DNA from: Acidobacteriota bacterium
GTDB taxonomy: Bacteria > Acidobacteriota > Terriglobia > Bryobacterales > Bryobacteraceae
DNA length: 64,000 bases
Direction: 5' to 3'
Assembly: GCA_018268715.1 (NCBI GenBank)
Contig: JAFDVZ010000007.1
Span: 186,001-250,000, forward strand
Program-made: the position numbers and the translations under genes
Shown here: positions 53,807 to 63,651 of the stretch, piece by piece
How positions within the stretch are numbered: position 1 is the stretch's first letter
Layout: every line of letters begins with the position of its first letter
Notes under the pieces: generated by a model
Database searches by the model: none
What the model was told of the DNA's origin: nothing
Seen by the model: only the letters and a program-made list of their open reading frames with translations

Positions 53807-56800
53807 TCAGGCGGCGCCGTAAGGGTGCGGCTCGAGCATCGCGCGGACCCGCCGCACGATGTCTCCCGGGGTGAAGGGCTTGCGCATCAGCTCGCCCTGC
53901 CCGTTCTTCAGCTCCCCCGCGTACCCATCGCCCGCGTGACCCGACATGAACAGGATCTTCACGTTGTCCCGCGCCACGCGGATCTTCTCCGCCAGTTCGC
54001 GACCCGTCATCCTGGGCATCACAATGTCGGTGATCACCAGGTGGATGGCGCCGGGGTGGGCGGCGGCCAGCTCCATCGCCTCCACGCCGTCGGCCGCCTC
54101 GAGCGTGCGATAGCCGTAGCTTCTGAGCACCGTCACCACCAGGTCCCGGACCTCCTGCTGATCCTCCACCACCAGCACCGTCTCGCCGGTGGCGGCGCGG
54201 GAGAACTCGCCGGCCGGCGACGGCACGGTCATGGGAAGGTCGGCGGCCTGGGGCAGGCAGATCCGGAAGGTCGCGCCCAGCCCTGGCTCGCTCGACGCCT
54301 CCACCCAGCCCCGCCACTGCCGGACAATGCCGTAGACCATCGACAGTCCCAGCCCCGTGCCCTTGCCCGGCGCCTTGGTGGTGAAGAACGGCTCGAAGGC
54401 CCGGCGCAGGATCTCGGAGTCCATGCCGCAACCGGAGTCGGTGATGGTGAAGGTGGCGTACAGTCCCGGCGCCAGGCCCTCGGCGGCGGCGCGCGCGTGG
54501 TTGGCCTCCACCTCGCCGGTCTCGATCATCACGGCTCCGGGGCCGGCGATGGCGTCCCGGGCGTTCACCACCAGGTTCATCAACACCTGGTGCAACTGTC
54601 CGGGATCGGCCAGCACCCGCCCGGCAAGGGGCGACAGGCGCAGCCGCAGCTCCACGGCTTCTCCCAGGATGTGCTGCGCCATGTTGCGAGCCTCCAGGAT
54701 CAGCTCGTTCAGGTTCACCACCTGCGGTTCGGCTACCTGCCGGCGGCTGAACGCCAGCAACTGGCTGGTGAGCGAGGCCGCCCGTTCCCCGGCGCGCCGG
54801 ATCTCGGTCAGGTGCCGCTTCAACGGTTCGCCCTCGGGCATCTGCCGGATGGCGATGTCGCTATAGCCGTTGATCACCGTCAGCAGATTGTTGAAGTCAT
54901 GGGCCACGCCGCCCGCCAGCCGGCCCACGCTCTCCAGCCGCTGCGCCTGGATTAACTGTTGTTCCAGTTGGGCGCGCTCCTCCTCCACCCGCTGCCGTTC
55001 GGTGACGTCGCGCGACACGCCCAGCACCTGGTTCACGCGGTTGTGCTCGTCGGTCAGCAGCGTGGTCACCACTTCCACCGGCACCGCGGCGCCGTCCTTG
55101 CGGCGATGCTCGGCGTGGGTCGTCCAGACGCGGGCGCCGCAGCCGTTCTCCACCGCCGCCACGCGTTCCGGCAACTCCGCCGCCATCCGGGCGAACAGGC
55201 CATCCTCGAGCAGCCGCCGCGCGCTCATGCCCAACACCTCTTCGGCCGTGTAGCCGGTCAGCCGCTCGAGCGAAGGGCTGACGTAGGCCAGCCGCCCGGT
55301 GCGCATGTCCCACAGCCAGATGGCGTCGGCCGTGTTCTCCGAGATGAGCCGGTACTTCTCCTCGCTCGCCTTGAGCGCCGCCTGCATCCGCCGCTGCTCG
55401 AGCGCGGTCGCCACGCTCGCCGCCGCCCGCTCAAACAGCGAGATCATCTCGGCGGTGAAGCGTCCCTTGCGCCGGTCGTTGAACTGCATCATGCCGATGG
55501 GACGGCCGGCGAAGGTCAACGGCGCGAGCGCGACGGACTCGTAACCCTCCCGCATGCACCGCCCCCGCAAGGGTCCCGGCAGGTCGGCCGGCTTCACCGA
55601 AGCGAGCAGGTCGCTCAGGCAATTGGTCCAGAACGAGCCGCCCGCGCTCAGGCTGGAATGCAGCGACGAAACGGCCCCGCTCAGCACCGCGCCGCACACG
55701 CAGGCCCACACCACGCCGCCCTCGGTTTGCGCCGGCCCCACGCACAGGCTGGATTCGGCCAGGACAAACTCTTTCGAAAAACCCACTGTCTCGTAGTACG
55801 GGAAATCGTCGCCGTCGCGCAGCCGGATTCCCACCGCCTCGCAGCCCGACCACTGTTGCAGGAACGCCGTCACCCCCCGGATCAGCTCCCGCGTGTCGGT
55901 CGGCGAATTGGCGAGCTTGAGGATCTCGAGCATCAGCTCGCGCTCCTCCTCGTACAGCTTCCGATAGGTGGTGTCGCGCGAGATCGTGATGATCCGCTCC
56001 ACCCCGCCGATCACCGCGATCTGCGACGTATAGGAGCACATCACCTGCGATCCGCCCCGCGCCGTTAGCACGACTTCGCGGCTGCTCACCTGCCCTGCTG
56101 CCCGCAACGTCGCGATCAGCCAGTCCCGCTCGCCCGCCGGCATCAAGCCCAGCTGGACCGCGCTCCTGCCGATGGCTTCATCGCGGCTCCATCCCGTAAT
56201 CTGCTCCCACTTGCGGTTCACGTCCAGGTAGCGGCCGTCCTCCACCGTGGTGATGGACATCAGCATGGGCGCGTCGGCGAACACGCGGTGGAACTTCTCC
56301 TCGCTCTGGTGCAGGGCCACCTGCGCCCGCTCGCGCTCGGTGACGTCGCGCGCGATCGTGAGCGCCAGGTTCTGCTCGGAAAGCGTGAAGGCCGCCGCGG
56401 TCACCTCCATGGGGATGCGACGCCCGTCCTTGGCCAGGTACCGCATCTCCGCCGCGGCGCGCCCGTCCGACGACAGGCGTTGCATCATGGCCTCGTACGG
56501 CCGCCGGCTTTCCGGCGCCACCACGTCGCGGGCCGTCAGGTTCAGCAACTCCTGCTGGCCGTAGCCCAGCCGCTCGAGCGCCGCCCGGTTCGCCGCCGCG
56601 AAGCGCCCGTCCGGCTGCTGCAGCAGGATTGCGTCGTCGGCGGAGTCAAACAGCGTCCGGTACAACAGTTCGCTGCCGCGCAGCCGCTCCTCGGTCTGCT
56701 TGCCCACGGTCAGATCGACGTGACAGCCCACCACGCGCGAGGGACGCCCGCCAGCGGTCCATTCCACCGCCTTGCCCCAGCAGGCCACCCACGCCGTCGC

Positions 56801-57433
56801 GCCGTCCTGGCGCGGGAACCGGACCTCGGCGTACAACGGCGTCTCGCCCCGGCTGTCGAAGTGGAGGCGGATCGCCTCCATCAGCCGCTCCCGGTCCTCG
56901 CGGCCCAGCCGCCGGATCCACCGCGCCGGCGATGGCGCGGGGCCTTCTTCCTCGTATCCGAAGATCTGCCGCGACCGGGGGCTCAGGTAGCAGCGATTCT
57001 CCGTCACATTCCAAACCCAGTAGCCGGCCAGCGTGGATTCGAGGATCGCCTGCAGGTCGCGATGCTCCTGCAGGCGGTTGTTGGCGGAGGCCTGTGGACG
57101 ATGGTCCGGCTTCCCGGCCGCCGGTTCGGCGAACAGCCGCTCCAGGCGCGCCCGCAACTGTTCCATTTCGCTCGAATCGGCGGGCGCCGGCAGGATAACA
57201 AGGGGGCGCAGAGCAGGAATCCGGGACAGTTCGGCGGCCTGTTCGGGGCTCCCCGCAAGCAGCAGCCGCACCCGATTCAGCAGTCCATTATTGAGTAAAT
57301 CGACCGCCGGCAGTGCGACAAATGACAGACCGATTCCCCGCAGTGAAGCCGCGAGAGCCGCCGTCGTCTGCTCGTCGCAACCGACGGCGCAGATGGCTCC
57401 GCGCGCGGATTTACTACCCTCGGGATCGTCCAT
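53807..57433 (-). CDS. Hybrid PAS/GAF histidine kinase with degenerate N-terminal and true C-terminal receiver
   Basis: A 1208-residue soluble sensor kinase. Residues ~10-105 look like a receiver fold without the phospho-acceptor Asp. PAS domains follow (~125-245, 255-375, 380-495), then a GAF domain (~510-680) with several Cys ('[18 protein letters not shown]'), another PAS (~690-815), the H-box '[11 protein letters not shown]', HATPase ('[13 protein letters not shown]') and a receiver ('[14 protein letters not shown]', Asp). There are no TM segments, so inputs are cytoplasmic. The ATG at 57433 has GGAGGG 4 bases upstream and lies after the promoter at 57471. No partner regulator is nearby. 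Confidence 0.88.
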   Translation of the reverse strand: MDDPEGSKSARGAICAVGCDEQTTAALAASLRGIGLSFVALPAVDLLNNGLLNRVRLLLAGSPEQAAELSRIPALRPLVILPAPADSSEMEQLRARLERLFAEPAAGKPDHRPQASANNRLQEHRDLQAILESTLAGYWVWNVTENRCYLSPRSRQIFGYEEEGPAPSPARWIRRLGREDRERLMEAIRLHFDSRGETPLYAEVRFPRQDGATAWVACWGKAVEWTAGGRPSRVVGCHVDLTVGKQTEERLRGSELLYRTLFDSADDAILLQQPDGRFAAANRAALERLGYGQQELLNLTARDVVAPESRRPYEAMMQRLSSDGRAAAEMRYLAKDGRRIPMEVTAAAFTLSEQNLALTIARDVTERERAQVALHQSEEKFHRVFADAPMLMSITTVEDGRYLDVNRKWEQITGWSRDEAIGRSAVQLGLMPAGERDWLIATLRAAGQVSSREVVLTARGGSQVMCSYTSQIAVIGGVERIITISRDTTYRKLYEEERELMLEILKLANSPTDTRELIRGVTAFLQQWSGCEAVGIRLRDGDDFPYYETVGFSKEFVLAESSLCVGPAQTEGGVVWACVCGAVLSGAVSSLHSSLSAGGSFWTNCLSDLLASVKPADLPGPLRGRCMREGYESVALAPLTFAGRPIGMMQFNDRRKGRFTAEMISLFERAAASVATALEQRRMQAALKASEEKYRLISENTADAIWLWDMRTGRLAYVSPSLERLTGYTAEEVLGMSARRLLEDGLFARMAAELPERVAAVENGCGARVWTTHAEHRRKDGAAVPVEVVTTLLTDEHNRVNQVLGVSRDVTERQRVEEERAQLEQQLIQAQRLESVGRLAGGVAHDFNNLLTVINGYSDIAIRQMPEGEPLKRHLTEIRRAGERAASLTSQLLAFSRRQVAEPQVVNLNELILEARNMAQHILGEAVELRLRLSPLAGRVLADPGQLHQVLMNLVVNARDAIAGPGAVMIETGEVEANHARAAAEGLAPGLYATFTITDSGCGMDSEILRRAFEPFFTTKAPGKGTGLGLSMVYGIVRQWRGWVEASSEPGLGATFRICLPQAADLPMTVPSPAGEFSRAATGETVLVVEDQQEVRDLVVTVLRSYGYRTLEAADGVEAMELAAAHPGAIHLVITDIVMPRMTGRELAEKIRVARDNVKILFMSGHAGDGYAGELKNGQGELMRKPFTPGDIVRRVRAMLEPHPYGAA

Positions 57434-57470
57434 TCGCCCTCCCGCCATACTTCGGCGCGCGCGTGCTGAC

Positions 57471-57476
57471 ATTATA
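57471..57476 (-). promoter_or_regulatory. -10 element (TATAAT) of the hybrid kinase gene
   Basis: A perfect TATAAT on the minus strand 37 bases upstream of the ATG at 57433, within an AT-rich gap. The -35 is weak. It would lie inside the gene if a start further upstream were used, which supports the start chosen. Confidence 0.5.
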
Positions 57477-57576
57477 GGCACGCCGCAATAGTTCTACCTA
57501 GTATAAGGAAAGAGCCCGAAATGTCGACGGAAAGATTTAATTGATTCCGATAAACTGCGGATTTCGCCGGATTTGA

Positions 57577-58356
57577 TCAGATTGCGCGCCCGGTGGAGCT
57601 GCGCAATTGGATGCCGCCGTTCACCGTGCTCAGCTTAAGCTGGCGGCCGCCGGAGCCGATCCGTCCGCGCAGGCTCTTGGGCCCCCAGCGCCCGCTCACC
57701 GTCAGCGGGAAATCGGTGGACATCCCCCCGTTCACCGTGGCGGCGCTCACTTCGGCGTTCAGCCCCGCCGGAACCGTCAGCTCGATGCCGCCGTTCACCG
57801 TGGTGAACTCCAGCCGGTCGCTCCAATTGGCGTTGCCGATGGACGCCTCGATGCCGCCGTTCACCGTGTGCGCGTTGGCGACGCCGGTGGTGGACAGGTT
57901 GATTTTGCCGTTCACCGTGTGCGCGTCAACGTCCGATTGCAGCGCCGTGATGGTGATGGATCCGTTCACCGTCTTGGCGATCAGCCGCACCCCTTTGGGC
58001 GTCTTCACCGTGAACTCGACCTTGGTGTCGTTGTCGCGGGTCTGCATGCGCCCGCCCTCGCCCGGACGGCACTCGTTGGGACGGCCCCCGTCGCCCGGAT
58101 AGACGGCGCACACCGTGACGCCGCCCTCGTGCGGAACGGCCTGGACCGAGACGCTGTTCGGATCGCTGCGCCAGGCGCTCTTGCGGGCCGTGATCTGGAC
58201 CTCGGAACCAGAGGTGTAGTCGGCGCGAATCCCGCCGTTAACACCTTTTATTTCAATGCTTTGGCCTTCTTTCAGGCGACCGCTCCAGGAGAAATCGCCC
58301 TGCACGGCCAGCGCCGGGACCACCGCTAACAGGTTGAGCAGCCACAGTTTGCGCAT
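57577..58356 (-). CDS. DUF4097-like VNG-repeat exported protein
   Basis: A 259-residue protein with signal peptide ('RKLWLLNLLAVVPALAVQG') and a body in which 'VNGGI/VNGKI/VNGSI' recurs at least seven times, mostly every 18-21 residues. Each repeat predicts two short strands and a Asn-Gly turn, i.e. a right-handed beta-solenoid as in DUF4097/DUF2807 putative adhesins. A Cys pair ('CAVYPGDGGRPNEC') lies in a loop. GGAGGA precedes the ATG at 58356. Probably a cell-surface or periplasmic structural protein. Confidence 0.8.
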   Translation of the reverse strand: MRKLWLLNLLAVVPALAVQGDFSWSGRLKEGQSIEIKGVNGGIRADYTSGSEVQITARKSAWRSDPNSVSVQAVPHEGGVTVCAVYPGDGGRPNECRPGEGGRMQTRDNDTKVEFTVKTPKGVRLIAKTVNGSITITALQSDVDAHTVNGKINLSTTGVANAHTVNGGIEASIGNANWSDRLEFTTVNGGIELTVPAGLNAEVSAATVNGGMSTDFPLTVSGRWGPKSLRGRIGSGGRQLKLSTVNGGIQLRSSTGRAI

Positions 58357-58497
58357 TATTGTCCTCCCCAAGCCGTCAATACCGCCCGGCGCCGTCCCGG
58401 TTACACGCGACGGCGGGCCAGCGGTTCCGTCTGGTGAAAATAACGCAGAAGGAGGCGTTTTTGTTCGTTCGAAAACGTTAAAACTGCATCAAAAACG

Positions 58498-58962
58498 TCA
58501 CTTTTTGAACAGTGCGTCGAGCGCCGCCTGGGCGATGGCCTCATCCACCTCCGACGCCGCTCCGCTGGCCGCGATGCCGCCCAGCGTCTGGCCGTCCGCC
58601 TTGATGGGCAACCCGCCCTGGTTCGGAAACGCGTTCGGATAGGCCAAAATGCCCAGATTTCCGTTCTTTAGCGACTCCTGCGCGTTCTTTGAGGGGCTCC
58701 CGTAATAGGCGCAGTGCCGGGCCTTCTTCTGGCAGAAGTTCAGGGTGTTGAGCCCCGCCCCATCGGCCTTCTCGATGAAAATCAGGTTCCCGCTGTCGTC
58801 GACAATGCAGATGGTCACCTGGACGTTCCGTTTCTGGGCCTCCGCCTCGGCCCCCGCCACCATGGTTTTGATGGCCGCCAGGTTCAGGGTCTTCTTCGTG
58901 GAAAGTTCGGCGCCGCCGGCGGCGCAGCCGATGGCGAGGAGCAGTGCAGCGAGCTTGAACAT
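58498..58962 (-). CDS. Exported GlcG/HbpS-like protein
   Basis: A 154-residue GlcG/HbpS (DUF336) fold protein with a signal peptide ('FKLAALLLAIGCAAGG'). 'ICIVDDSGNLIFIEKADGA', 'KKARHCAYYGSPS' and 'QTLGGIAASGAASEVDEAIA' are the family blocks. HbpS binds heme, whereas other members may be enzymes; the ligand is unknown. The ATG at 58962 is chosen to start the signal peptide. Confidence 0.85.
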   Translation of the reverse strand: MFKLAALLLAIGCAAGGAELSTKKTLNLAAIKTMVAGAEAEAQKRNVQVTICIVDDSGNLIFIEKADGAGLNTLNFCQKKARHCAYYGSPSKNAQESLKNGNLGILAYPNAFPNQGGLPIKADGQTLGGIAASGAASEVDEAIAQAALDALFKK

Positions 58963-59050
58963 AGGTAGCAGTGTATCGCGCCGACGCTCGAACGGGGCCC
59001 GCGGGGCGCGCGTGGCACGTCCATGTGATTCGTGATACCGTGAAAGCGCC

Positions 59051-59947
59051 ATGCACATCCCGGACGGATTCCTAACTCCACCGGTTTGGGCCACGCTGGA
59101 CTTCGCCGGTCTCGCCTCGGTCAGCCTGCTCGCCCGCAAAGCCCGCGCCGAAGTCGACGAATCCCGCATCCCGCTGCTCGGGGTGATGGGCGCCTTCGTC
59201 TTCGCCGCCCAGATGATCAACTTTCCGGTAGGGCTTGGCACAAGCGGACATCTGGTGGGCGGCGCGCTGCTTGCTTTTATCCTGGGACCCGCGGCGGCGG
59301 CCATGGTGATGACGGCCATTCTCGCCATTCAGGCGCTGGTGTTTCAGGACGGCGGAATCCTGGCCCTCGGTCCGAACGTGCTCAACATGGCGTTTGCCGG
59401 AGTGTTCGCCGGCTACCTCCCGGTCCACTTTCTGGGCGGGCGGTCGCGCCGCGCCGCGCTGTTTGCAGGAGCGTTCCTCTCCGTGATGGTCAGCGCCCTG
59501 ATGGCCTTGAGCGAACTGCTGATTTCCGGCGTCCGCATGCCCGCCGGAGCGCTGTGGATCTCGCTGGCGCTGTTCGCCGTCAGCGCGCTGCTCGAGGGGG
59601 TGATCACGGTGGCGGCGGTGGAGGCCATCGGCCGTCTCCAGCCCTCCTGGGTGAAAAGCCGTGGCGGCGGAATGCGAGCGCCCGCGCTTGCGATCATCGC
59701 GCTCACCGCCGTTTTCCTTGCGAGCGTCGGGATCACCTTCGCCTCCGCCTCCCCCGACGGGCTCGAGAAACTGATCGAACGCGCCGGACCCGCCGGGCGG
59801 AACCTGTTCGCCGCGCCGTTGGCCGAGTATCAGTGGCAGGGGCTCGGCGGCGAATGGATGGGGAAGGCGGCGGCCGGTGTGCTGGGAGTGGGATTTGTGT
59901 TCGTGTTGTGCATCGGGTTCGCGCGGTTGGCGCGTAGTAAGAAGTAG
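59051..59947 (+). CDS. cbiM: CbiM: ECF transporter substrate-specific component for Ni/Co, with fused PDGLE segment
   Basis: A 298-residue CbiM/NikM. The mature-type start 'MHIPDGFL' is essential for metal binding in the family (N-terminal Met-His). Six or so TM segments follow; near residue 234 'PDGLEKLIERAG' marks the CbiN/NikN-type PDGLE region, fused with a final TM. Thus both small components are in one chain. It works with the cbiQ and cbiO products. Whether the metal is nickel or cobalt cannot be told. Confidence 0.9.
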   Translation: MHIPDGFLTPPVWATLDFAGLASVSLLARKARAEVDESRIPLLGVMGAFVFAAQMINFPVGLGTSGHLVGGALLAFILGPAAAAMVMTAILAIQALVFQDGGILALGPNVLNMAFAGVFAGYLPVHFLGGRSRRAALFAGAFLSVMVSALMALSELLISGVRMPAGALWISLALFAVSALLEGVITVAAVEAIGRLQPSWVKSRGGGMRAPALAIIALTAVFLASVGITFASASPDGLEKLIERAGPAGRNLFAAPLAEYQWQGLGGEWMGKAAAGVLGVGFVFVLCIGFARLARSKK

Positions 59948-59954
59948 GACCGCG

Positions 59955-60659
59955 ATGCATCACGTCATTGTCGAACGCTGGAGCCGGCGCCGGAGTTGGA
60001 TGCATGCGCGCGACGCGCGGGTGAAGCTGGCCGCGCTGGTGGCGCTGATCGCCGCCTCCGCCACCACCCCGCCAAGCCACTGGACGGCGGCGCTGTTCTA
60101 CGGCGCGCTGGCGCTGGCCGGCGTCCTGGCGGCGCGCCTGCCGGTCCACTCGTTGTTGAGCCGAGCCGCGCTGGTGCTGCCGTTTTCGGCTACGTTCGCG
60201 GCGGTGAACTGGCTTGCGGGCGACCCGGCGCGAGCCTCGGCGCTGCTGTGGAAGAGCTACCTGTCGGCGTTCTCCGTCCTTTTGTTCGTTTCCTGCACGC
60301 CGCTGGCGGACGCTCTACGGGCGCTTGAATGGTGTCGCGTGCCCAGCCTGCTGATCCTCATCGCGCAGTTCTTATATCGATACCTGTTCGTGATTTCTGA
60401 ACAGGCGCAGCACATGCGTCTGGCCGCCCAGTGCCGCGCGGGCGGCAATCATGACTGGACGTTCCGTGGAGCGGCGGCGGCGCTTTCGGTGCTGTTCGTG
60501 CGCTCCTACTCGCGCGCCGACGGGATCCGCCAGGCCATGAACGCGCGCGGATTCGCCGGTCGTTTCCCCGCTCTGGCGGCGCCGCGGTTCACCTGGATCG
60601 ACGGAGTGTTCGGCGCGGCGGCGATCGCGGCGTGCGCCGGAGTGCGGGTGATGGCATGA
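59955..60659 (+). CDS. cbiQ: CbiQ: ECF transporter transmembrane (T) component
   Basis: A 234-residue T component with ~5-6 TM segments. 'HARDARVKLAALVALIAASA' is the usual N-terminal motif, and the two Ala-Arg-Gly-type coupling signatures appear as 'AAQCRAGG' and 'AMNARGFAG'. It couples the ATPase to CbiM. The ATG at 59955 is 8 bases after cbiM; its stop overlaps cbiO. Confidence 0.9.
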   Translation: MHHVIVERWSRRRSWMHARDARVKLAALVALIAASATTPPSHWTAALFYGALALAGVLAARLPVHSLLSRAALVLPFSATFAAVNWLAGDPARASALLWKSYLSAFSVLLFVSCTPLADALRALEWCRVPSLLILIAQFLYRYLFVISEQAQHMRLAAQCRAGGNHDWTFRGAAAALSVLFVRSYSRADGIRQAMNARGFAGRFPALAAPRFTWIDGVFGAAAIAACAGVRVMA

Positions 60660-61351
60660 CTCCCGTCATCCGCGCCGCTAACTTGACGTTCAGTTATGAC
60701 GACGGGACCCGGGCGCTCGACGGAGTTAGCTTCGAGTTATACCCGGGCGAGTGCGTCGCCCTGCTGGGAGCCAACGGCTCCGGTAAGACGACCTTCGCCC
60801 TGCACCTGAACGGACTGCTCACCGGCGAGGGCGAAATTGAGGTATGCGGCATGGAGCTGTCCAAGGAGAACCTCCCGCCGATCCGCCGCAAGATCGGCAT
60901 GGTGTTTCAGGATTCCGACGAGCAGTTGTTCATGCCCACCGTGCTCGAGGACGTGATGTTCGGCCCGCTCAACATGGGCCTGACGCCCGACCAGGCGGGC
61001 GCGCGCGCCCGCACCGCTCTCGAGCGTGTGGGCATGGCGGGGCTGGAGGCGAAGGCGCCGTATCATCTCAGCGCGGGCCAGAAACGGCGCGTGGCGGTGG
61101 CCGGCGTGCTCGCGATGAACCCCGAGATTCTGGTGCTGGACGAGCCGACCACGTATCTCGACCCTCCCGCCGAGCGCGACTTAGCCGTATTACTGCGCGA
61201 GTTACCGCAGGCGAAGATTCTCATCAGTCACGACATGCCGTTTGTCCGCGCGCTGGCCTCCCGCGCCGTGTTTTTCGAACGCGGCCGCATTGTGGCCGAA
61301 GGCTGTGTGAATGAGATCGTCGAGCGGTTCGGCTGGGACTTACAGTTATAA
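60656..61351 (+). CDS. cbiO: CbiO: ECF transporter ATPase
   Basis: A 231-residue ABC ATPase. Walker A 'GANGSGKTT', Q-loop 'MVFQDSDEQLF', ABC signature 'LSAGQKRR', Walker B 'ILVLDEPT' and H-loop 'LISHDMPF' are all in order. The start 'MTPVIRAANLTFSYDDGTR' is from the ATG at 60656, overlapping the cbiQ stop. It powers the Ni/Co importer as the single A-component. Confidence 0.93.
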   Translation: MTPVIRAANLTFSYDDGTRALDGVSFELYPGECVALLGANGSGKTTFALHLNGLLTGEGEIEVCGMELSKENLPPIRRKIGMVFQDSDEQLFMPTVLEDVMFGPLNMGLTPDQAGARARTALERVGMAGLEAKAPYHLSAGQKRRVAVAGVLAMNPEILVLDEPTTYLDPPAERDLAVLLRELPQAKILISHDMPFVRALASRAVFFERGRIVAEGCVNEIVERFGWDLQL

Positions 61352-61355
61352 CTCC

Positions 61356-61805
61356 TCAGGATTTCTTCGGCGACTCGCACAGCAGCGTCACCGGACCGTC
61401 GTTTTCCAAATGCACGCTCATCATGGCCTGGAACACGCCCGTTTCGACGGGAATGCCGGTCTGGCGGGCGCGCGCGACGAAGTACTCGTACAGCAGGCGG
61501 GCCTCGGCGGCGGGCGCCGCGTCGTCGAAGCTGGGACGGCGGCCGCGGCTGCAATCGCCGTAGAGGGTGAACTGCGACACCAGCAGCAGCGCGCCCCCGG
61601 CCTGGCGGACATCGCGGTTCATCTTGCCGTTCTCGTCGTGAAACACGCGCAGGGAGGAGATCTTTTCCACCAGGTACTCGGCGTCCGTCTCCGTGTCGTC
61701 GCGGCGGATTCCAATGAACACGAGAAGGCCCTGCGCGATGGCGCCCGTCACCTGGCCGTCCACCTCGACGCGCGCCTGGCGAACCCGCTGTACTATGACT
61801 CGCAT
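61356..61805 (-). CDS. dtd: D-aminoacyl-tRNA deacylase
   Basis: A 149-residue DTD that hydrolyses D-aminoacyl- (and Gly-tRNA(Ala)) mischarges. The active-site motifs 'VSQFTLYGDCSRGRRPSF' and 'ENDGPVTLL' (the G-cis-P region) are intact, and the N-terminus 'MRVIVQRVRQARVEVDG' is canonical, fixing the ATG at 61805. It is convergent with cbiO, four bases apart. Confidence 0.95.
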   Translation of the reverse strand: MRVIVQRVRQARVEVDGQVTGAIAQGLLVFIGIRRDDTETDAEYLVEKISSLRVFHDENGKMNRDVRQAGGALLLVSQFTLYGDCSRGRRPSFDDAAPAAEARLLYEYFVARARQTGIPVETGVFQAMMSVHLENDGPVTLLCESPKKS

Positions 61806-61881
61806 AGAATCATCTTGGCATTTCGCCGGGTTGACCCATTGAGAGCGCTCCATCACACTGAGGAGTGTTCGGCATCATCTT

Positions 61882-62874
61882 ATGATCGAGACATACGCAT
61901 TCGCGCGGGCCGGATTGCTGGGCAATCCGAGCGACGGCTATTTCGGAAGAACCATCGCGCTGATCGCCCGCAATTTCCGGGCGCGCGTGCTGCTGTATCC
62001 CAGCGCGCGGCTGGAGATCAAGGCCTCCAAGGCCGACCTGCCGATCTTTGAGAGCCTCGACGACCTGTACGCCACCACGCGCTGGCGCGGCTACTACGGC
62101 GGCATCCGCATCCTGCAGGCGCTGATCGTGCGATTCATGGATTACTGCCGCGGCCAGGGCGTCGAACTCGAGAACCGCAACTTCACCATCGAGTACGAAT
62201 CGACCATCCCGTTGCGTCTGGGCATGGGCGGATCGAGTTCCATCATCACCGCGGCGTTGCGGGCGCTGTGCCAGTATTACGGCGTCGAGATCCCCAAGCC
62301 GATCCAGGCCCGGCTGGTGCTTGAAACCGAGACCAGGGAACTGGGCGTGCCGGCCGGCCCCCAGGACCGCGTGATCCAGGTGTATGAAGGCGTGGTGTAC
62401 ATGAACTTCGACCGCGCGTTGATGGAGGGCCGCGGCTACGGCGAGTACGAATCGCTGGACCCATCGCTGATGGAGAACGTCTACCTGGCCTACCGGACCT
62501 CGCTCAGCGAGGGCACCGAGGTCTTCCACAGCAACGTGCGGGAGCGCTGGAACCGCCGGGACCCGGACGTGGTGGACGCCATGAAGCGTTGGGGCGACAT
62601 CGCCGCCGAGGGCCGGGAGGCGTTGGTCACGCGCGACCGTGCGCGCCTGAACCGCCTGATCGACGAGAACTTCGACCTGCGCACGCGGATTTACGACGTG
62701 GGGCAGGGCAACCTGGACATGGTGACAGCCGCGCGGCGAGCGGGCGCGTCGTCGAACTTCGCAGGGTCCGGCGGCGCGGTGGTCGGGTTGTATGAGGATG
62801 AGGCGATGTTCCGGCGGCTCCAGGAAGAGATGAAGCCGTTAGGGGTGTTGGTGGTGAAGCCCCGTATTACGTGA
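61882..62874 (+). CDS. GHMP-family sugar kinase (glucuronokinase-like)
   Basis: A 330-residue GHMP kinase. The start 'ARAGLLGNPSDGYFGRTIA' is the substrate loop; 'PLRLGMGGSSSIITAALRAL' is the ATP-binding motif 2, and 'SNFAGSGGAVVGLY' is motif 3. The 'LLGNPSDGY-GK/R' form is typical of glucuronokinase-like and related sugar-1-kinases. It probably phosphorylates the anomeric hydroxyl of a uronic acid or sugar; the substrate is inferred only from family resemblance. Confidence 0.85.
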   Translation: MIETYAFARAGLLGNPSDGYFGRTIALIARNFRARVLLYPSARLEIKASKADLPIFESLDDLYATTRWRGYYGGIRILQALIVRFMDYCRGQGVELENRNFTIEYESTIPLRLGMGGSSSIITAALRALCQYYGVEIPKPIQARLVLETETRELGVPAGPQDRVIQVYEGVVYMNFDRALMEGRGYGEYESLDPSLMENVYLAYRTSLSEGTEVFHSNVRERWNRRDPDVVDAMKRWGDIAAEGREALVTRDRARLNRLIDENFDLRTRIYDVGQGNLDMVTAARRAGASSNFAGSGGAVVGLYEDEAMFRRLQEEMKPLGVLVVKPRIT

Positions 62875-62951
62875 TTACGTGTAAACCCGGATTTTTCCTA
62901 GACCTTTCACCCGATAGCCAGGAGTATTCCCGGCGGCGAGAATGCACTAAG

Positions 62952-63239
62952 ATGCTTTACCAACGCCGTCGGCGGTACACGAGCGCACACATCGCGTATC
63001 TTCATGTGGAGCAGGAGCGCAACCAGACTCGGATCACGGGCGGGGCGACCGACGGATTCCTGAGGCTGTGCGACGGGGACGGGAATGTGTGGTCCGGGCC
63101 GATCGAGAAGGGTCCGGACGGCCAATACCGCTGCCGTCTGCGCGACGCGTTCGGGGGGAGCATGACGGGCACCGCGGAGTCCGGCTCGTGGACGTTCCGG
63201 GACGATCAGGGGAACATCTGGAAGGGCTTCGCCAGTTGA
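62952..63239 (+). CDS. Small beta-rich hypothetical protein
   Basis: A 95-residue unrecognised protein starting 'MLYQRRRRYTSAHIAYLHVE'. The rest carries three similar beta-hairpin units: 'RLCDGDGNVWSGPIEKG', 'RLRDAFGGSMTGTAESG' and 'FRDDQGNIWKGFAS', i.e. a short WG-type repeat. No signal peptide. A GTG start at 62871 overlapping the kinase stop would add 27 residues; I prefer the ATG at 62952 since the extra residues are not protein-like. Confidence 0.6.
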   Translation: MLYQRRRRYTSAHIAYLHVEQERNQTRITGGATDGFLRLCDGDGNVWSGPIEKGPDGQYRCRLRDAFGGSMTGTAESGSWTFRDDQGNIWKGFAS

Positions 63240-63324
63240 CGGGCTTGCTTGGGGCATCCTGCTAGACTGGGCGTTACGCCGCAGCCACCGCGGACGACGA
63301 GCGTCTGTCCACAGATCGTGTTGC

Positions 63325-63554
63325 GTGAGTCGACTCCTGCTGGATCAGGGTCTCGCGCCGGCCGCCGCGAAGCGCCTGCGGGAACAGGGGTTTGACGCCG
63401 TCCACGTGATCGAGATTGGAATGGATCGCGCGCCGAAGGGCAGGCGAAGCTGATTCGCACCATACGGACACAGTGTGAGATCGCACTCGTCGAGGGGGCC
63501 GCAGTTTCCGCTGATGCGGAAACCATCCGTGTAGGACGGCTGCCTCCGCGATAG
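63325..63554 (+). pseudogene. Decayed DUF5615 (PIN-like) toxin gene
   Basis: GTG at 63325 opens 42 codons with 'LLLDQGLAPAAAKRLREQGF' and 'DAVHVIEIGM', the N-terminal strand-helix-strand of DUF5615 PIN-like toxins including the first acidic residue. The frame then stops at 63451. In another frame from 63450, 34 codons ('EIALVEGAAVSADAETIRVG' near the end) match the family's C-terminal helix and last strands. The central part with the remaining acidic residues is missing, so this is an internal deletion plus frameshift and cannot be active. Confidence 0.65.
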
Positions 63555-63573
63555 GGCGGGGGAGCGCGGAAGC

Positions 63574-63651
63574 CTGCACCAATCCCCGCCGGAACTGCTG
63601 GCACGGATTCTGCTGCGTGAGTTGGTGGAAGAAGGGGAATTGCCAGGCTAA
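63574..63651 (+). other. Possible C-terminal fragment of a lost gene
   Basis: In-frame codons ending at TAA 63649-63651 read 'PELLARILLRELVEEGELPG', a plausible amphipathic helix with no start codon or upstream domain. It may be another remnant in the decayed stretch. Weak. Confidence 0.2.

Noticed and set aside
57600..57980. Regularly spaced CCGTTCACCGT repeats that could suggest a CRISPR array
   Set aside because: The repeats are too short, the spacing is irregular, and they are explained by codons for VNG repeats in a real gene.
58963..59050. Cobalamin or NiCo riboswitch upstream of cbiM
   Set aside because: The gap is only 88 bases and shows none of the conserved riboswitch core elements by eye.
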